Positions 1 to 7,023 of a stretch of 10,409 nucleotides of DNA are shown piece by piece. The stretch comes from Gemmatimonadaceae bacterium (GTDB lineage Bacteria; Gemmatimonadota; Gemmatimonadetes; Gemmatimonadales; Gemmatimonadaceae), in the NCBI GenBank assembly GCA_025357975.1, contig JANYKY010000335.1, positions 1-10,409 on the forward strand, given 5' to 3'. The notes below the pieces were generated by a model, which was not told the DNA's origin, made no database searches, and worked only from the letters and a program-made list of their open reading frames with translations. How positions within the stretch are numbered: position 1 is the stretch's first letter; each line of letters opens with the position of its first letter. The translations under genes and the position numbers were made by a program.

Positions 1-1
1 G

Positions 2-1276
2 ACTGTCAGTGACGCGAACACGATCGTCGTCAGCAGCACTGCCGAGCTCATTGCAGCCCTGGTTTCTCAAAATGCAGGTCGAACCATTCGCGTCCGCGCC
101 GGCAATTACCCTCTGACACAGCCGCTCACTGTGCCCGATAAGGTCACGTTGGAAGGCGAGAGCGTCATGCACTTCGACCACACGGGGCTGCCGATCGGCT
201 TTGCAACGGGCACGGGCACGACGCTCACGATGACGGCAAACACGCCGGGCAACATTCTGACGCTCGGTGATAGCGTCACTGTTCGACAGATCGCGATCGT
301 AGACATTGCCGGGCGACCAGGCAATGTGATCGGCGTCGTTTCGCGCGCACCGGGCGACCGAATTTCTGCCACGGTCGAGGAAGTCCAGATCATGAATCCG
401 AACACGCACGTCATTCTGCCGGCGGGGGGAACTGGGTGCGGACTGTACGTGGTAACACAGAACCCGAACCTTGGAAGCGATCCGCCACCTCACGCTGGCG
501 CTGCTATCACGGCCCGGATGACCCGCTCTGTTATCCGGTCCACAGCGACAGGGATCGCCTGCGGGCTGTTTGCGTTCAATTTCGCCCCGGTTGCCAGCGT
601 ATCGGTCGTTCTATCGGACAATGTTGTCGGCGGCGGGATGATCGTGAACGGGGGCGTCAGCCGTCCCGACGCCGTTCACGACTCCAGGACCAATATCCAG
701 TCAAATCACAATCTCTATCACAACGACAGTCCCGATCTCTGCCTGCCGCAGCGTCTCGGCTGGAATGCCCAGGGCGGTTCCGGGCCGCCTGCCCCTCTGC
801 CGGTAGGCGAGACGCGGGCAAACACACTGCACATCAACTCGTTGGATGATCATATCGCCGGCTTTACGACCGGGATTGACGCGGCCGGTGGGAGGCGCTT
901 TTTCGCTGCGCCGGTGCAGGGCCCGGTCACCGGTAACAGCGTCGACCTGCAGCTCATTGGCACTTCGATCGCAACGCCATCGTGTGGCGGTGCTTCGTTC
1001 GTCGCTGACTTGCGGCTCGCGGGAGTCTTCGTGGCCCGTAACACCTTCGCTCCTGGCGATAGCAATACAGTGCGTGCGGTCATTCACCGGGTGACCGGAA
1101 GTGGCTCCCGTTTCAACGTGTATGGGGACGTTGTCAGCCCCGCTGGACCCGTGCCGCCCGCGTTGCAGGGAACGGGCAACCGGCTGGAAATCATCGGCAG
1201 CCAGCAGGCTTTCTTCCAGGTAAATCACGCCATCGATCCTGCTCCCGGGCCTGCGTTCTTTCAAGACCAGCACTGA
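2..1276 (+). CDS. Secreted right-handed beta-helix (pectin-lyase-like) protein, 5' end missing
   Basis: The reading frame is open from the first bases of the window to TGA at 1274-1276, so the gene begins upstream and the GTG at 131 is an internal Val codon. The visible part is about 424 residues. Near its N-terminal end it has the pattern of a right-handed parallel beta-helix: an 'IRVRAGNYPL' strand, then 'VPDKVTLEGE', then short Val/Ile strands separated by Gly/Asn turns (ITDxxG-like rungs such as 'NILTLGDSVTVRQIAIVDIAG'-type segments around 240-320). The protein is rich in Thr, Gly and Asn, has few Lys, and has a few Cys, as expected for an exported protein. No catalytic residues of a polysaccharide lyase or hydrolase can be identified, so enzymatic activity is not claimed. 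It could be a surface adhesin or structural repeat protein. The fold assignment is from sequence pattern only. The gene is separated from the next one by a 244-bp structured intergenic region, so it is probably not in the same operon. Confidence 0.75.
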   Translation, partial: TVSDANTIVVSSTAELIAALVSQNAGRTIRVRAGNYPLTQPLTVPDKVTLEGESVMHFDHTGLPIGFATGTGTTLTMTANTPGNILTLGDSVTVRQIAIVDIAGRPGNVIGVVSRAPGDRISATVEEVQIMNPNTHVILPAGGTGCGLYVVTQNPNLGSDPPPHAGAAITARMTRSVIRSTATGIACGLFAFNFAPVASVSVVLSDNVVGGGMIVNGGVSRPDAVHDSRTNIQSNHNLYHNDSPDLCLPQRLGWNAQGGSGPPAPLPVGETRANTLHINSLDDHIAGFTTGIDAAGGRRFFAAPVQGPVTGNSVDLQLIGTSIATPSCGGASFVADLRLAGVFVARNTFAPGDSNTVRAVIHRVTGSGSRFNVYGDVVSPAGPVPPALQGTGNRLEIIGSQQAFFQVNHAIDPAPGPAFFQDQH

Positions 1277-1311
1277 ATGATGGCATGAGCCGTCGCCACA
1301 GATGAGACATG

Positions 1312-1376
1312 ATCAGCTGCCGGCTTGAGGAGTCGGAATGTTGTCCCGACACTCGCTCCCTGAGCCGGCAACTGAT
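1312..1376. repeat. Long inverted repeat (14-bp stem, forked hairpin) downstream of the beta-helix gene
   Basis: Positions 1312-1325 (ATCAGCTGCCGGCT) pair with 1363-1376 (AGCCGGCAACTGAT), with a single C/A mismatch. Inside the loop a second perfect 5-bp stem is formed by GTCGG at 1332-1336 and CCGAC at 1346-1350. The element begins about 35 bp after the beta-helix stop codon. No T-run follows the stem, so it is not a canonical intrinsic terminator. It may still act as an RNA 3'-end structure, or be one half of the dispersed repeat that overlaps its right arm. Confidence 0.6.
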
Positions 1377-1417
1377 TTATGAGCTGAACTTCCGCAAAGT
1401 CGTGTAATGGCTTGTGG
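1363..1417 (+). repeat. Dispersed intergenic repeat, copy A
   Basis: The 37 bp at 1379-1415 match 4910-4946 at 30 of 37 positions without gaps. The 18-bp core AGTCGTGTAATGGCTTGT differs at one position. The similarity extends leftwards with small gaps through AGCCGGCAACT (1363-1373), which aligns with AGCCACAACT at 4899-4908. The right end reads TGGCTTGTGG (1408-1417), the reverse complement of two overlapping GCCACAA heptamers found in tandem at 5302-5329. Both copies lie after the stop codon of an exported-protein gene, outside any plausible reading frame. Confidence 0.6.
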
Positions 1418-1509
1418 TGGGACTTGTAGCCTGAATGCCCAGACGAAGCGATTCGGTGGCTTCACAGAATGTCTCTGATCAATGCTTTTGCGGGTGTCCA
1501 TCCCTAGTC

Positions 1510-1515
1510 GAGGAA
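1510..1515 (+). promoter_or_regulatory. Ribosome binding site that decides the start of the RCC1 lipoprotein
   Basis: GAGGAA, followed after 5 bases by ATG at 1521. This is the only good Shine-Dalgarno match near the gene. It favours 1521 over the in-frame ATG at 1482, and the shorter product begins directly with a normal lipoprotein signal peptide. Confidence 0.7.
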
Positions 1516-1520
1516 ACCAA

Positions 1521-3392
1521 ATGTCTATTCTGCGAACAATTTCACTGGTAGCTATCTGCGTCGCCTTGCAAACGCTCACTGGTTGCGATGGCAAAGCGGT
1601 GACCGCGCCACAAACACTACCAACAGCGACGAATAGATACGTACTCGCCTCGAGCAATCAGTTGCCGGTTGCCGGGAGCAGCGTGACAATCACGGCGCAG
1701 CTTGTTGACTCTGCCAGTAACACTCCAATCCCGATTGCGGGCAGGTTGGTGTCGTGGAGAGACCTAGGAAGCGCAGGGGGTTCGTTCGCGACTGGCTGTA
1801 TGAATATTGTGGCGGAAGGCTGCCACGGCTCGACATCGACCACGGACGTCAGTGGAAAGGCTACTGTGGTTTACGTCACTAGCACCAAGGCTGGGGCATC
1901 GCACAGAATTCTGGCGCTTGACAGTGCCGGTAGCGCAGGTGCCAGCAACTTTATGGTAACGGTTGCCGGACCGCCGGTGGTTTACAGGCTGTCGGTGGAC
2001 AAAGCTGTCGTCCTCGCCGGCAACACGGTTTCGGTTAGCGCATCGCTGTTTGACGCATACGATAATCAAATTCAGTCACCCGGGCGGGTTGTGAGCTGGA
2101 GTAATTCCGGCGCCGGCGGCTCCTTCTCCGCGCCAACATCTTCGATGGATCGCGCTGGAAACGTCTCAGTGACTTTCAGGACTAGTAGCATAGGCGGCGT
2201 GACACACGTTGTCACGGCAAGTGACAGCAGCGGGGTCAAAGGCTCGAGCACCGGCATTCAGACGATAGCTTTGGCTGAAGGAATCGTTGCGCAGTCTGTT
2301 GTGGTCGGCTCGGCGCATAGCTGCGTACTCGATCGAACTGGTGTGGCTTCGTGTTGGGGCTGGAATGCAGCCGGTCAGCTCGGGAATGGATTGAAGAATG
2401 ATTTCCCGGCTCCTGTTACTGTTCTTGGCTCGTTCCAGTTTGTCTCGCTTGCGGCGGGGAGTTCACATACCTGCGGGATTAGCAACAACGGGGAAGCTTC
2501 CTGTTGGGGACGCAATTCGTCGGGCCAGTTAGGGAATATGAATGCCTCCGAGTCAGTCTTGAACGCGACGCCGGTATCAGGGGGTTTGACTTTCGTAGCA
2601 TTGACCGCCGGTGACAGACATACCTGCGGGATTGCGCCCGGAGGCGCGGCGTATTGCTGGGGGTACAACGGTTCTGGACAACTTGGAACTGGAACCACTG
2701 CGTCCAGCCTGGGTCCGGTAGCAGTTCAGGGCGGTTTGCATTTTGTGGCTCTGAGTGCGGGCGCGAATCATACCTGCGGCGTTGCCGGCAATGGTCGGGC
2801 CTACTGCTGGGGCGACAACCAGTACGGTCAGGTGGGGGATGGATCGACGACGAATTCCAGCGTGCCAACCGCAGTCAGCGGAGGGCTCGTTTTCTCAGTG
2901 CTTAGCTCTGGCGATTTACACACTTGCGGCGTGGCTGCAGATGGGGCCGCGTATTGCTGGGGCAAGAATAACTTCGGGCAACTCGGTGACGGTTCGCTGA
3001 TCGACCATTTAACGCCGACCAGAATTCCAGCGGCCCAAAAGTTCACTTCAATGAGTGCTGGATTTGAACACACCTGCGCTCTGGCTACTTCGGGGCTGGC
3101 GTACTGCTGGGGATCGAATGCTTCCGGTGAGCTTGGCGATGGGACCGTGGCAAATCGCCTGACGCCGGTTCTGGTTGCGGGAAACCTGGTGTTCGCCTCG
3201 ATCGCGGCAGGAGGGGTTAAGTTCGAGGACTACTATACTGAAATCGACGCGAGCCACACCTGCGCTGTAACTGTAGATCGAACCGTGTACTGTTGGGGGT
3301 ACAACGCCTTCGGTGAACTCGGCGATAACGCGGCGTCGAACGCAACCATCGCATTCATCCCGTTCCCAACCAAGGTTAACGGCCAGCGCTAA
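1521..3392 (+). CDS. Lipoprotein with two Ig-like domains and a seven-repeat RCC1 propeller
   Basis: A 623-residue product. The N-terminus is a lipoprotein signal peptide with lipobox L19-T-G-C22, so it should be lipid-anchored outside the cytoplasm. Residues about 35-150 and 155-250 are two bacterial Ig-like domains of the invasin type (Big_1), with the 'VSW...GGSF...D.AG..SVTF' pattern clear in the second. Residues about 258-623 hold seven RCC1-type repeats. Each has the form H-T/S-C...G...C/Y-C-W-G-x-N-x-x-G-Q/E-L/V-G-D/N. The H(T/S)C motifs fall at residues 266, 316, 367, 417, 467, 517 and 579, a 50-51 residue period except for the last step. Seven repeats are what a closed RCC1-type beta-propeller needs. 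The two Cys per repeat could form disulfides in the periplasm or outside. The last repeat has about 12 extra residues ('GVKFEDYYTEID') before its HTC motif. The likely role is binding to a partner or surface polymer; no enzyme is implied. The ASST-like gene starts 9 bp downstream, which suggests co-transcription. Confidence 0.88.
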   Translation: MSILRTISLVAICVALQTLTGCDGKAVTAPQTLPTATNRYVLASSNQLPVAGSSVTITAQLVDSASNTPIPIAGRLVSWRDLGSAGGSFATGCMNIVAEGCHGSTSTTDVSGKATVVYVTSTKAGASHRILALDSAGSAGASNFMVTVAGPPVVYRLSVDKAVVLAGNTVSVSASLFDAYDNQIQSPGRVVSWSNSGAGGSFSAPTSSMDRAGNVSVTFRTSSIGGVTHVVTASDSSGVKGSSTGIQTIALAEGIVAQSVVVGSAHSCVLDRTGVASCWGWNAAGQLGNGLKNDFPAPVTVLGSFQFVSLAAGSSHTCGISNNGEASCWGRNSSGQLGNMNASESVLNATPVSGGLTFVALTAGDRHTCGIAPGGAAYCWGYNGSGQLGTGTTASSLGPVAVQGGLHFVALSAGANHTCGVAGNGRAYCWGDNQYGQVGDGSTTNSSVPTAVSGGLVFSVLSSGDLHTCGVAADGAAYCWGKNNFGQLGDGSLIDHLTPTRIPAAQKFTSMSAGFEHTCALATSGLAYCWGSNASGELGDGTVANRLTPVLVAGNLVFASIAAGGVKFEDYYTEIDASHTCAVTVDRTVYCWGYNAFGELGDNAASNATIAFIPFPTKVNGQR

Positions 3393-3401
3393 AATAGTGT
3401 T

Positions 3402-4898
3402 ATGATCCGCCGATCGTCCCGCGCCGTTGCGCATGACCTGCGGGGCGTTCAAATCGCTCGCGTCGCTCTCCTCGTTGTCATCGCGGCATGCTCCGAGCCG
3501 CCGGTGGGTCCTGGCCGTACTCCCGCCATCCTGAGCGTTGCGGTTCAGCCTAACCGCAACAACTCGCTCTCCGCAGTAGTGAGATTTACAGCTCGCGACG
3601 GCGACTCGGCGCGTGTTCTCTATCGAGAGGCGGAGCAGGCATTGGGCAGCGAGGGCTACCCATTGATGACGCCTTACTATCCCATCAGCGGCGACTCGGA
3701 GACGGTCGTTGTGCTCGGACTGAAGCCTGACACTCAAATTGAATTGATAGTCGAAGTGCGGGGTGCGCTCGCTGCCACATCGACAAGTTTGCTCTACCGC
3801 ACCGGCGCTTTACCACCCCCACTAATCGGTTTGCACCTCGATGCTTCACCTACGCCGATTTCAGGTTTTACCCTCACGGACTTTACGGCCGGGGGCAGCG
3901 CATTTCTGGTTGCTTTCGATCAAGCGGGAAATGTGGCATGGTATCGGGAATTTGCGGCCACCGCCGGGGAAGCGGCGCTCGATGCTGAGCAGCAGCCCAA
4001 CGGAAATTACACACTGTTCGTCGGCGCCAGCACAGGATGGCAGCCGACCTCGGGCCAATTCTACGAGGTGACGCCCGCAGGCGAAATCGTGAGATCCTAT
4101 GCGACTAACAGTACTTATTTCACCGACCCGCATGAGTTGCTGCTGAACTTTTCAGGGGGCCTGTTGAGCCAAGTGAACCTGCTGGGCTACGATATTCGCA
4201 CGATCGATCTGACGTCAAAAGGTGGACGACCTGACCAGCTCGTCGCGGGACATGTTCTCTTGAGACAATCGCCTTCAGGCGTGGTGGAATTTCTGTGGAA
4301 CGCATGGGATCACTTCACCTTGGAGGACTGGATCTTTGTTCCTCCTGCCGTTAGCCAAATGCCGAGCATTGATTTTGACCATCCAAATTCCGTCGCTACC
4401 GACGCGCAGGGAAACTACATAGTCTCATTCGCGAGCCTCGGGTCGATAGCGAAGATCGACGGCCGCACAGGGGTTGTCCTCTGGCAGCTTGGCGGGAGAA
4501 AGAACGGTTTCACGTTCGTGGGTGATCCGCTCGGCGGCTTCGGTATCCAGCACGACGCACGTCTCCTGCCCAACGGCGACATCATATTCTTCGACAACGG
4601 CACCGGCCACATTCCGCAGGAAAGTCGTGCTGTGGAGTACCGCCTCGATCTCGCCGCGAGATCCGCGACGATGGTGTGGGAGTATCGCCACAAGCCAGCC
4701 ATCTTCTCTCCATTCGCTGGGTCGGTGCAGCGGCTCGCAAACGGAAACACCGTGGTGTCGTTCGGAGCGAAGCCAAACGTCGTGGAGGTCGCCCCGAACG
4801 GCGAAGTCACGTGGGAGGGTCGGGTTACCCAGAATGGGCGTCCAGTGCCGTTCTTTTACCGAACGCTCCGAATCAGCTCTCTCTACCGCTCAGGTTGA
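3402..4898 (+). CDS. Putative lipoprotein of the arylsulfotransferase (ASST) family
   Basis: A 498-residue product. Residues 1-30 form a basic n-region, a hydrophobic stretch and a probable lipobox ending I-A-A-C30, so a lipid-anchored envelope location is likely. Residues about 40-132 look like a fibronectin-III-type beta domain, ending in 'LKPDTQIELIVEVRG'. The rest resembles the bacterial/fungal arylsulfotransferase propeller family (Arylsulfotran_2 type). It carries 'DPHELLL' (His244), 'FDHPNSV' (His327), 'LWQLGGRKNGF', and 'IQHDARLLPNGDIIFFDNG' (His384), plus repeated blade motifs such as 'PNGNYTL', 'PNGDI' and 'ANGNTVVSFG'. Characterised AssT enzymes move sulfate between phenols through a sulfo-histidine. 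The three His above are candidates, but I cannot show which is catalytic, and many family members are untested. The start is ATG 3402 because no other in-frame start gives a signal peptide, although no Shine-Dalgarno is visible; the 9-bp gap to the upstream gene allows translational coupling. A dispersed repeat begins at the stop codon. Confidence 0.82.
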   Translation: MIRRSSRAVAHDLRGVQIARVALLVVIAACSEPPVGPGRTPAILSVAVQPNRNNSLSAVVRFTARDGDSARVLYREAEQALGSEGYPLMTPYYPISGDSETVVVLGLKPDTQIELIVEVRGALAATSTSLLYRTGALPPPLIGLHLDASPTPISGFTLTDFTAGGSAFLVAFDQAGNVAWYREFAATAGEAALDAEQQPNGNYTLFVGASTGWQPTSGQFYEVTPAGEIVRSYATNSTYFTDPHELLLNFSGGLLSQVNLLGYDIRTIDLTSKGGRPDQLVAGHVLLRQSPSGVVEFLWNAWDHFTLEDWIFVPPAVSQMPSIDFDHPNSVATDAQGNYIVSFASLGSIAKIDGRTGVVLWQLGGRKNGFTFVGDPLGGFGIQHDARLLPNGDIIFFDNGTGHIPQESRAVEYRLDLAARSATMVWEYRHKPAIFSPFAGSVQRLANGNTVVSFGAKPNVVEVAPNGEVTWEGRVTQNGRPVPFFYRTLRISSLYRSG

Positions 4899-4946
4899 AG
4901 CCACAACTCATGAGCCAATTTTGCGCAGAGTCGTGTAGTGGCTTGT
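4898..4946 (+). repeat. Dispersed intergenic repeat, copy B, with heptamer-like ends
   Basis: The 37 bp at 4910-4946 match copy A (1379-1415) at 30 of 37 positions. The element starts on the last base of the ASST stop codon with AAGCCACAA (4898-4906) and ends with GTGGCTTGT (4938-4946), so AAGCCAC and GTGGCTT form 7-bp terminal inverted repeats. Both ends are versions of the GCCACAA heptamer tandemly repeated at 5302-5329, one direct and one inverted. The small size and absence of coding capacity make it look like an intergenic palindromic or MITE-like element. Its mobility is not demonstrated. Confidence 0.6.
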
Positions 4947-5000
4947 AGAGATGCTTCGGAGGTGAAAAACGCGATCCGAAGAGAAGAGAAGATCTCGCCC

Positions 5001-5294
5001 GGGATCGACGGACTGATCCACATCTCCGACATGTCGTGGACGAAGCGTGTTCAGCATCCGTCTAAAGTAGTGAAGAAGGGTGATGCGGTAGACGTCGTGA
5101 TTCTGAATATCGACGCTGACAATAAGCGCATTTCACTTGGCCTCAAGCAGGCGCAGGACGATCCATGGCTCAAGATCGGCTAGACGTACCCTGTCGGAAC
5201 TGAGCTCGATGGCAAGGTTGTCCGCCTGATGGACAAGGGCGTTGTCGTCGACATCGGCAACGATATCGAAGGCTTCGTTCCGGTGAGCCAGCTC
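5001..5294 (+). pseudogene. rpsA: Fragment of 30S ribosomal protein S1 (rpsA remnant) with in-frame stop
   Basis: The frame reads the end of one S1 RNA-binding repeat ('[13 protein letters not shown]', 'HPSKVV', '[10 protein letters not shown]', 'DPW') and continues into the start of the next ('YPVGTELDGKVVRLMDKG', 'DIGNDIEGFVPVSQL'). The junction between them is interrupted by TAG at 5181-5183, where functional S1 normally has a sense codon (often Glu) before the YPVG-like segment. Recognisable similarity covers about 98 codons of a protein that is usually 400-600 residues with four to six S1 repeats. It begins abruptly at 5001, after unrelated sequence, and ends abruptly at 5294, just before a T-run and the heptamer array. 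The first piece is an open frame from GTG 4938 to 5183, but that GTG lies inside the dispersed repeat and the N-terminal 20 residues are not S1-like. I therefore treat the whole as a relic of a partial rpsA duplication. Beyond 5294 the same frame runs on through the heptamers to TGA at 5373-5375 without S1 similarity. A transcribed short S1-like peptide cannot be excluded. Confidence 0.82.
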
Positions 5295-5301
5295 TTTTTT
5301 G

Positions 5302-5330
5302 GCCACAAGCCACAAGCCACAAGCCACAAG
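5302..5330 (+). repeat. Tandem heptamer array, four GCCACAA units
   Basis: Four perfect 7-bp units GCCACAA cover 5302-5329, with a following G that begins a fifth unit. They are preceded by six T at 5295-5300. Seven is not a multiple of three, so the array would shift through all frames if translated (His-Lys-Pro-Gln-Ala-Thr-Ser in the S1 frame), which argues that it is not coding. The array lies between the end of the rpsA similarity and the start of the next gene at 5372. It resembles the short heptamer repeats (STRR-type) known in other bacterial genomes such as cyanobacteria; that comparison is by type, not by sequence. Confidence 0.85.
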
Positions 5331-5371
5331 GGGCGCGAGAACCTCGAAGCCTACTGGATCGTCTTCCCCAG

Positions 5372-7021
5372 ATGAGTATCACGAGGGTCGTCTTGACGTA
5401 CAAGTGGCGGCGATTGACCGCAGAATTGTCGTGGTTAGCTGTTTTGGCCGCTTTCGGCGCGAGCGGATTGTACGCTCAAGCGAGAGGTGGCCAGGACTCC
5501 GCGCGAAAGCCCGCTGCGGATTCAGTCGCGCGCGATGCGCTGCCGCGACGGCTCCGCGGTGTCACGCTGAATCACGCAGCGGGACTTCCCATCCCGAATG
5601 CGCAGGTATTTCTGCAACATCATGGAAGTGCTGACACTCCTGAGGAGGCAAAGAGATCTGGGACGCTTCTTCGCGTAGTTGCGGATGCATTCGGGCACTT
5701 CGAATATCTTAATCCGCCGATCGGTGTTACGACGCTTATCCTCGAGTGTCCCGGATCCACGTTCTCGCAATCGATCGGCTTGGACCTGCGAGTAGCCAAC
5801 GTCCGCCAGGGCGCCGATACCACTATCGAGCTCGTGGCTCCCGACATCAGGCCATGCTGGCCTCCGCAGCGATTCTATCCCCTGTCCGCCGGAAAGGCCG
5901 AGTCTACCCGTGCGAAGAATTCTTCGGTCCCGAATGCCGAGGAGGCGTCGGTCTATCGCACGGTACTGAAGACAATTCTCGCGCCCCGCGATTTGGAGCG
6001 CACCCGCTTGGGCCTCGCCTATAAAACCGTCACTCCGTGTGAGCACGTGAAAACTTGCGGCGTGGCACAATTCCCACGGCTTCTGGCGCTCGGTGTGCTC
6101 GACTCGTTCACGGTTTCCGACTTCACCGGAAAAAGCGCGAACCCAGTCGTGCTTCGAAATGATTTTGTACGCTCTCTTCGGTTCGATCCGATCACGCCCG
6201 AAGATTTGACGTTCCTTCATGAAGAGGTAGAAGCGCGCGCGAGATCCTCTCGCAGCGATGAGTCGACAACTGAACAGTTCTGGGATGGCTTCGACTCGGC
6301 TTACCCGCGAAGCGTTGGGCTCGTGTCATTTACACGAATAGGATTCAACCGGCTTTATTCTCTCGCGCTCGTGGAAGTGAGGCTCGATAAGAGCGGATGG
6401 ACCGACAAGCCGGAGCTCCTGCTGCTGTCGTCGACCAGCGGCAAGTGGCGCGTCGTGCGACGCCATATCGAAGCGGAGCGAACAACAGGAATAATTGCGA
6501 ACGGCAAGTGCATTCCTTCGAGTGGCGTATTTACCGTCGAGCAGCGGCCGCTGCAGAGTATCGAGGGTCTGTATCGATTCAGTTTTAGAACCGACCTTGG
6601 GACGATAAAGATTCCCGAGCGGATGCTGCTGTTTGTGCCGGACTCGGTTCTAAGGACCGAAGTTCGCGCGGTCAAGACTTACCCGGGTCGCGGGTTCCAT
6701 GCTAGCGATCCATTTCCCTCTTCGTTCGGCGTGCCGTCGTTTGAGCTGCTTACCTCCAATGGTAAGCGGGACGAAGGGACCGAATTCGGAATCACGCTTT
6801 TGTCGGGTCGAATTCCTTTCGACAGATTCAGGCCGGCTTTCAACCCGGACGGCGTCATCGGGAAAGGTGAGGACATCGAAGTCCTCAGCGTTGGGCCGGA
6901 CTGGTTGGGAGGAAACTGGGTTGAGAATGATTTTCGCCAGGGTGACGGCCCGTTTCTCCATTCCCAAGGCCACTTTTGCGCGCAGAAGATTGAAGCCTAC
7001 AGGGACTCGTTGAGAAATTGA
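5372..7021 (+). CDS. Exported protein with carboxypeptidase-regulatory-like N-terminal domain; paralog of the next gene
   Basis: A 549-residue product of unknown function. Residues 1-38 contain a basic start, a hydrophobic core and a likely signal-peptidase site after 'LYAQA'. Residues about 45-155 look like a carboxypeptidase-regulatory-like beta-sandwich, with 'LRGVTLNHAAGLPIPNAQVF' then 'DAFGHFEYLNPPIGVTTLIL'. Such domains are common at the start of exported proteins and bind or scaffold rather than catalyse. Residues about 195-549 are related to the protein encoded at 7024-8316. Shared landmarks are CX5C ('CEHVKTC'), 'FWDGFDSAYPRSVGLVSFTR' (from residue 303), 'ALVEVRLD', 'GKW.V', 'GKC', and 'GHFCA' (Cys536) close to the C-terminus. 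I do not recognise a family for this core. The start at ATG 5372 gives the signal peptide but has no clear Shine-Dalgarno, and the gene lies just after the rpsA relic and heptamer array, so its promoter may have been rearranged. The next gene begins 2 bp later. Confidence 0.8.
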   Translation: MSITRVVLTYKWRRLTAELSWLAVLAAFGASGLYAQARGGQDSARKPAADSVARDALPRRLRGVTLNHAAGLPIPNAQVFLQHHGSADTPEEAKRSGTLLRVVADAFGHFEYLNPPIGVTTLILECPGSTFSQSIGLDLRVANVRQGADTTIELVAPDIRPCWPPQRFYPLSAGKAESTRAKNSSVPNAEEASVYRTVLKTILAPRDLERTRLGLAYKTVTPCEHVKTCGVAQFPRLLALGVLDSFTVSDFTGKSANPVVLRNDFVRSLRFDPITPEDLTFLHEEVEARARSSRSDESTTEQFWDGFDSAYPRSVGLVSFTRIGFNRLYSLALVEVRLDKSGWTDKPELLLLSSTSGKWRVVRRHIEAERTTGIIANGKCIPSSGVFTVEQRPLQSIEGLYRFSFRTDLGTIKIPERMLLFVPDSVLRTEVRAVKTYPGRGFHASDPFPSSFGVPSFELLTSNGKRDEGTEFGITLLSGRIPFDRFRPAFNPDGVIGKGEDIEVLSVGPDWLGGNWVENDFRQGDGPFLHSQGHFCAQKIEAYRDSLRN

Positions 7022-7023
7022 GA

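Noticed and set aside
131..1276. GTG at 131 as the start of the beta-helix gene
   Set aside because: The same frame is open and protein-like back to base 2, including a beta-helix strand, so the gene starts before the window.
1482..1520. ATG 1482 as the start of the RCC1 lipoprotein
   Set aside because: It has no Shine-Dalgarno and would put 13 extra residues before the lipoprotein signal peptide; ATG 1521 has GAGGAA at proper spacing.
4415..4810. Antisense open frame of 131 codons within the ASST gene
   Set aside because: It is a shadow of a strongly protein-like sense gene in GC-rich sequence; it lacks domains and a ribosome binding site.
4938..5183. 81-residue S1-domain protein as an intact gene
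   Set aside because: Its GTG start lies inside the dispersed repeat, the first 20 residues are not S1-like, and S1 similarity continues in the same frame beyond the TAG. It is better read as part of a pseudogene.
5285..5300. Intrinsic terminator (GAGCCAGCTC followed by six T)
   Set aside because: The possible stem is only 3-4 bp with an impossibly short loop, and the GAGCCAGCTC part is explained by S1 coding sequence.
5302..5330. CRISPR-like or coding repeat
   Set aside because: The units are 7 bp, directly adjacent, without spacers, and not a multiple of three. It is a simple tandem heptamer array.
7018..7023. TTG 7018 start overlapping the previous stop codon
   Set aside because: It adds only two residues, and ATG 7024 starts a standard signal peptide. 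Coupling is possible with either start.
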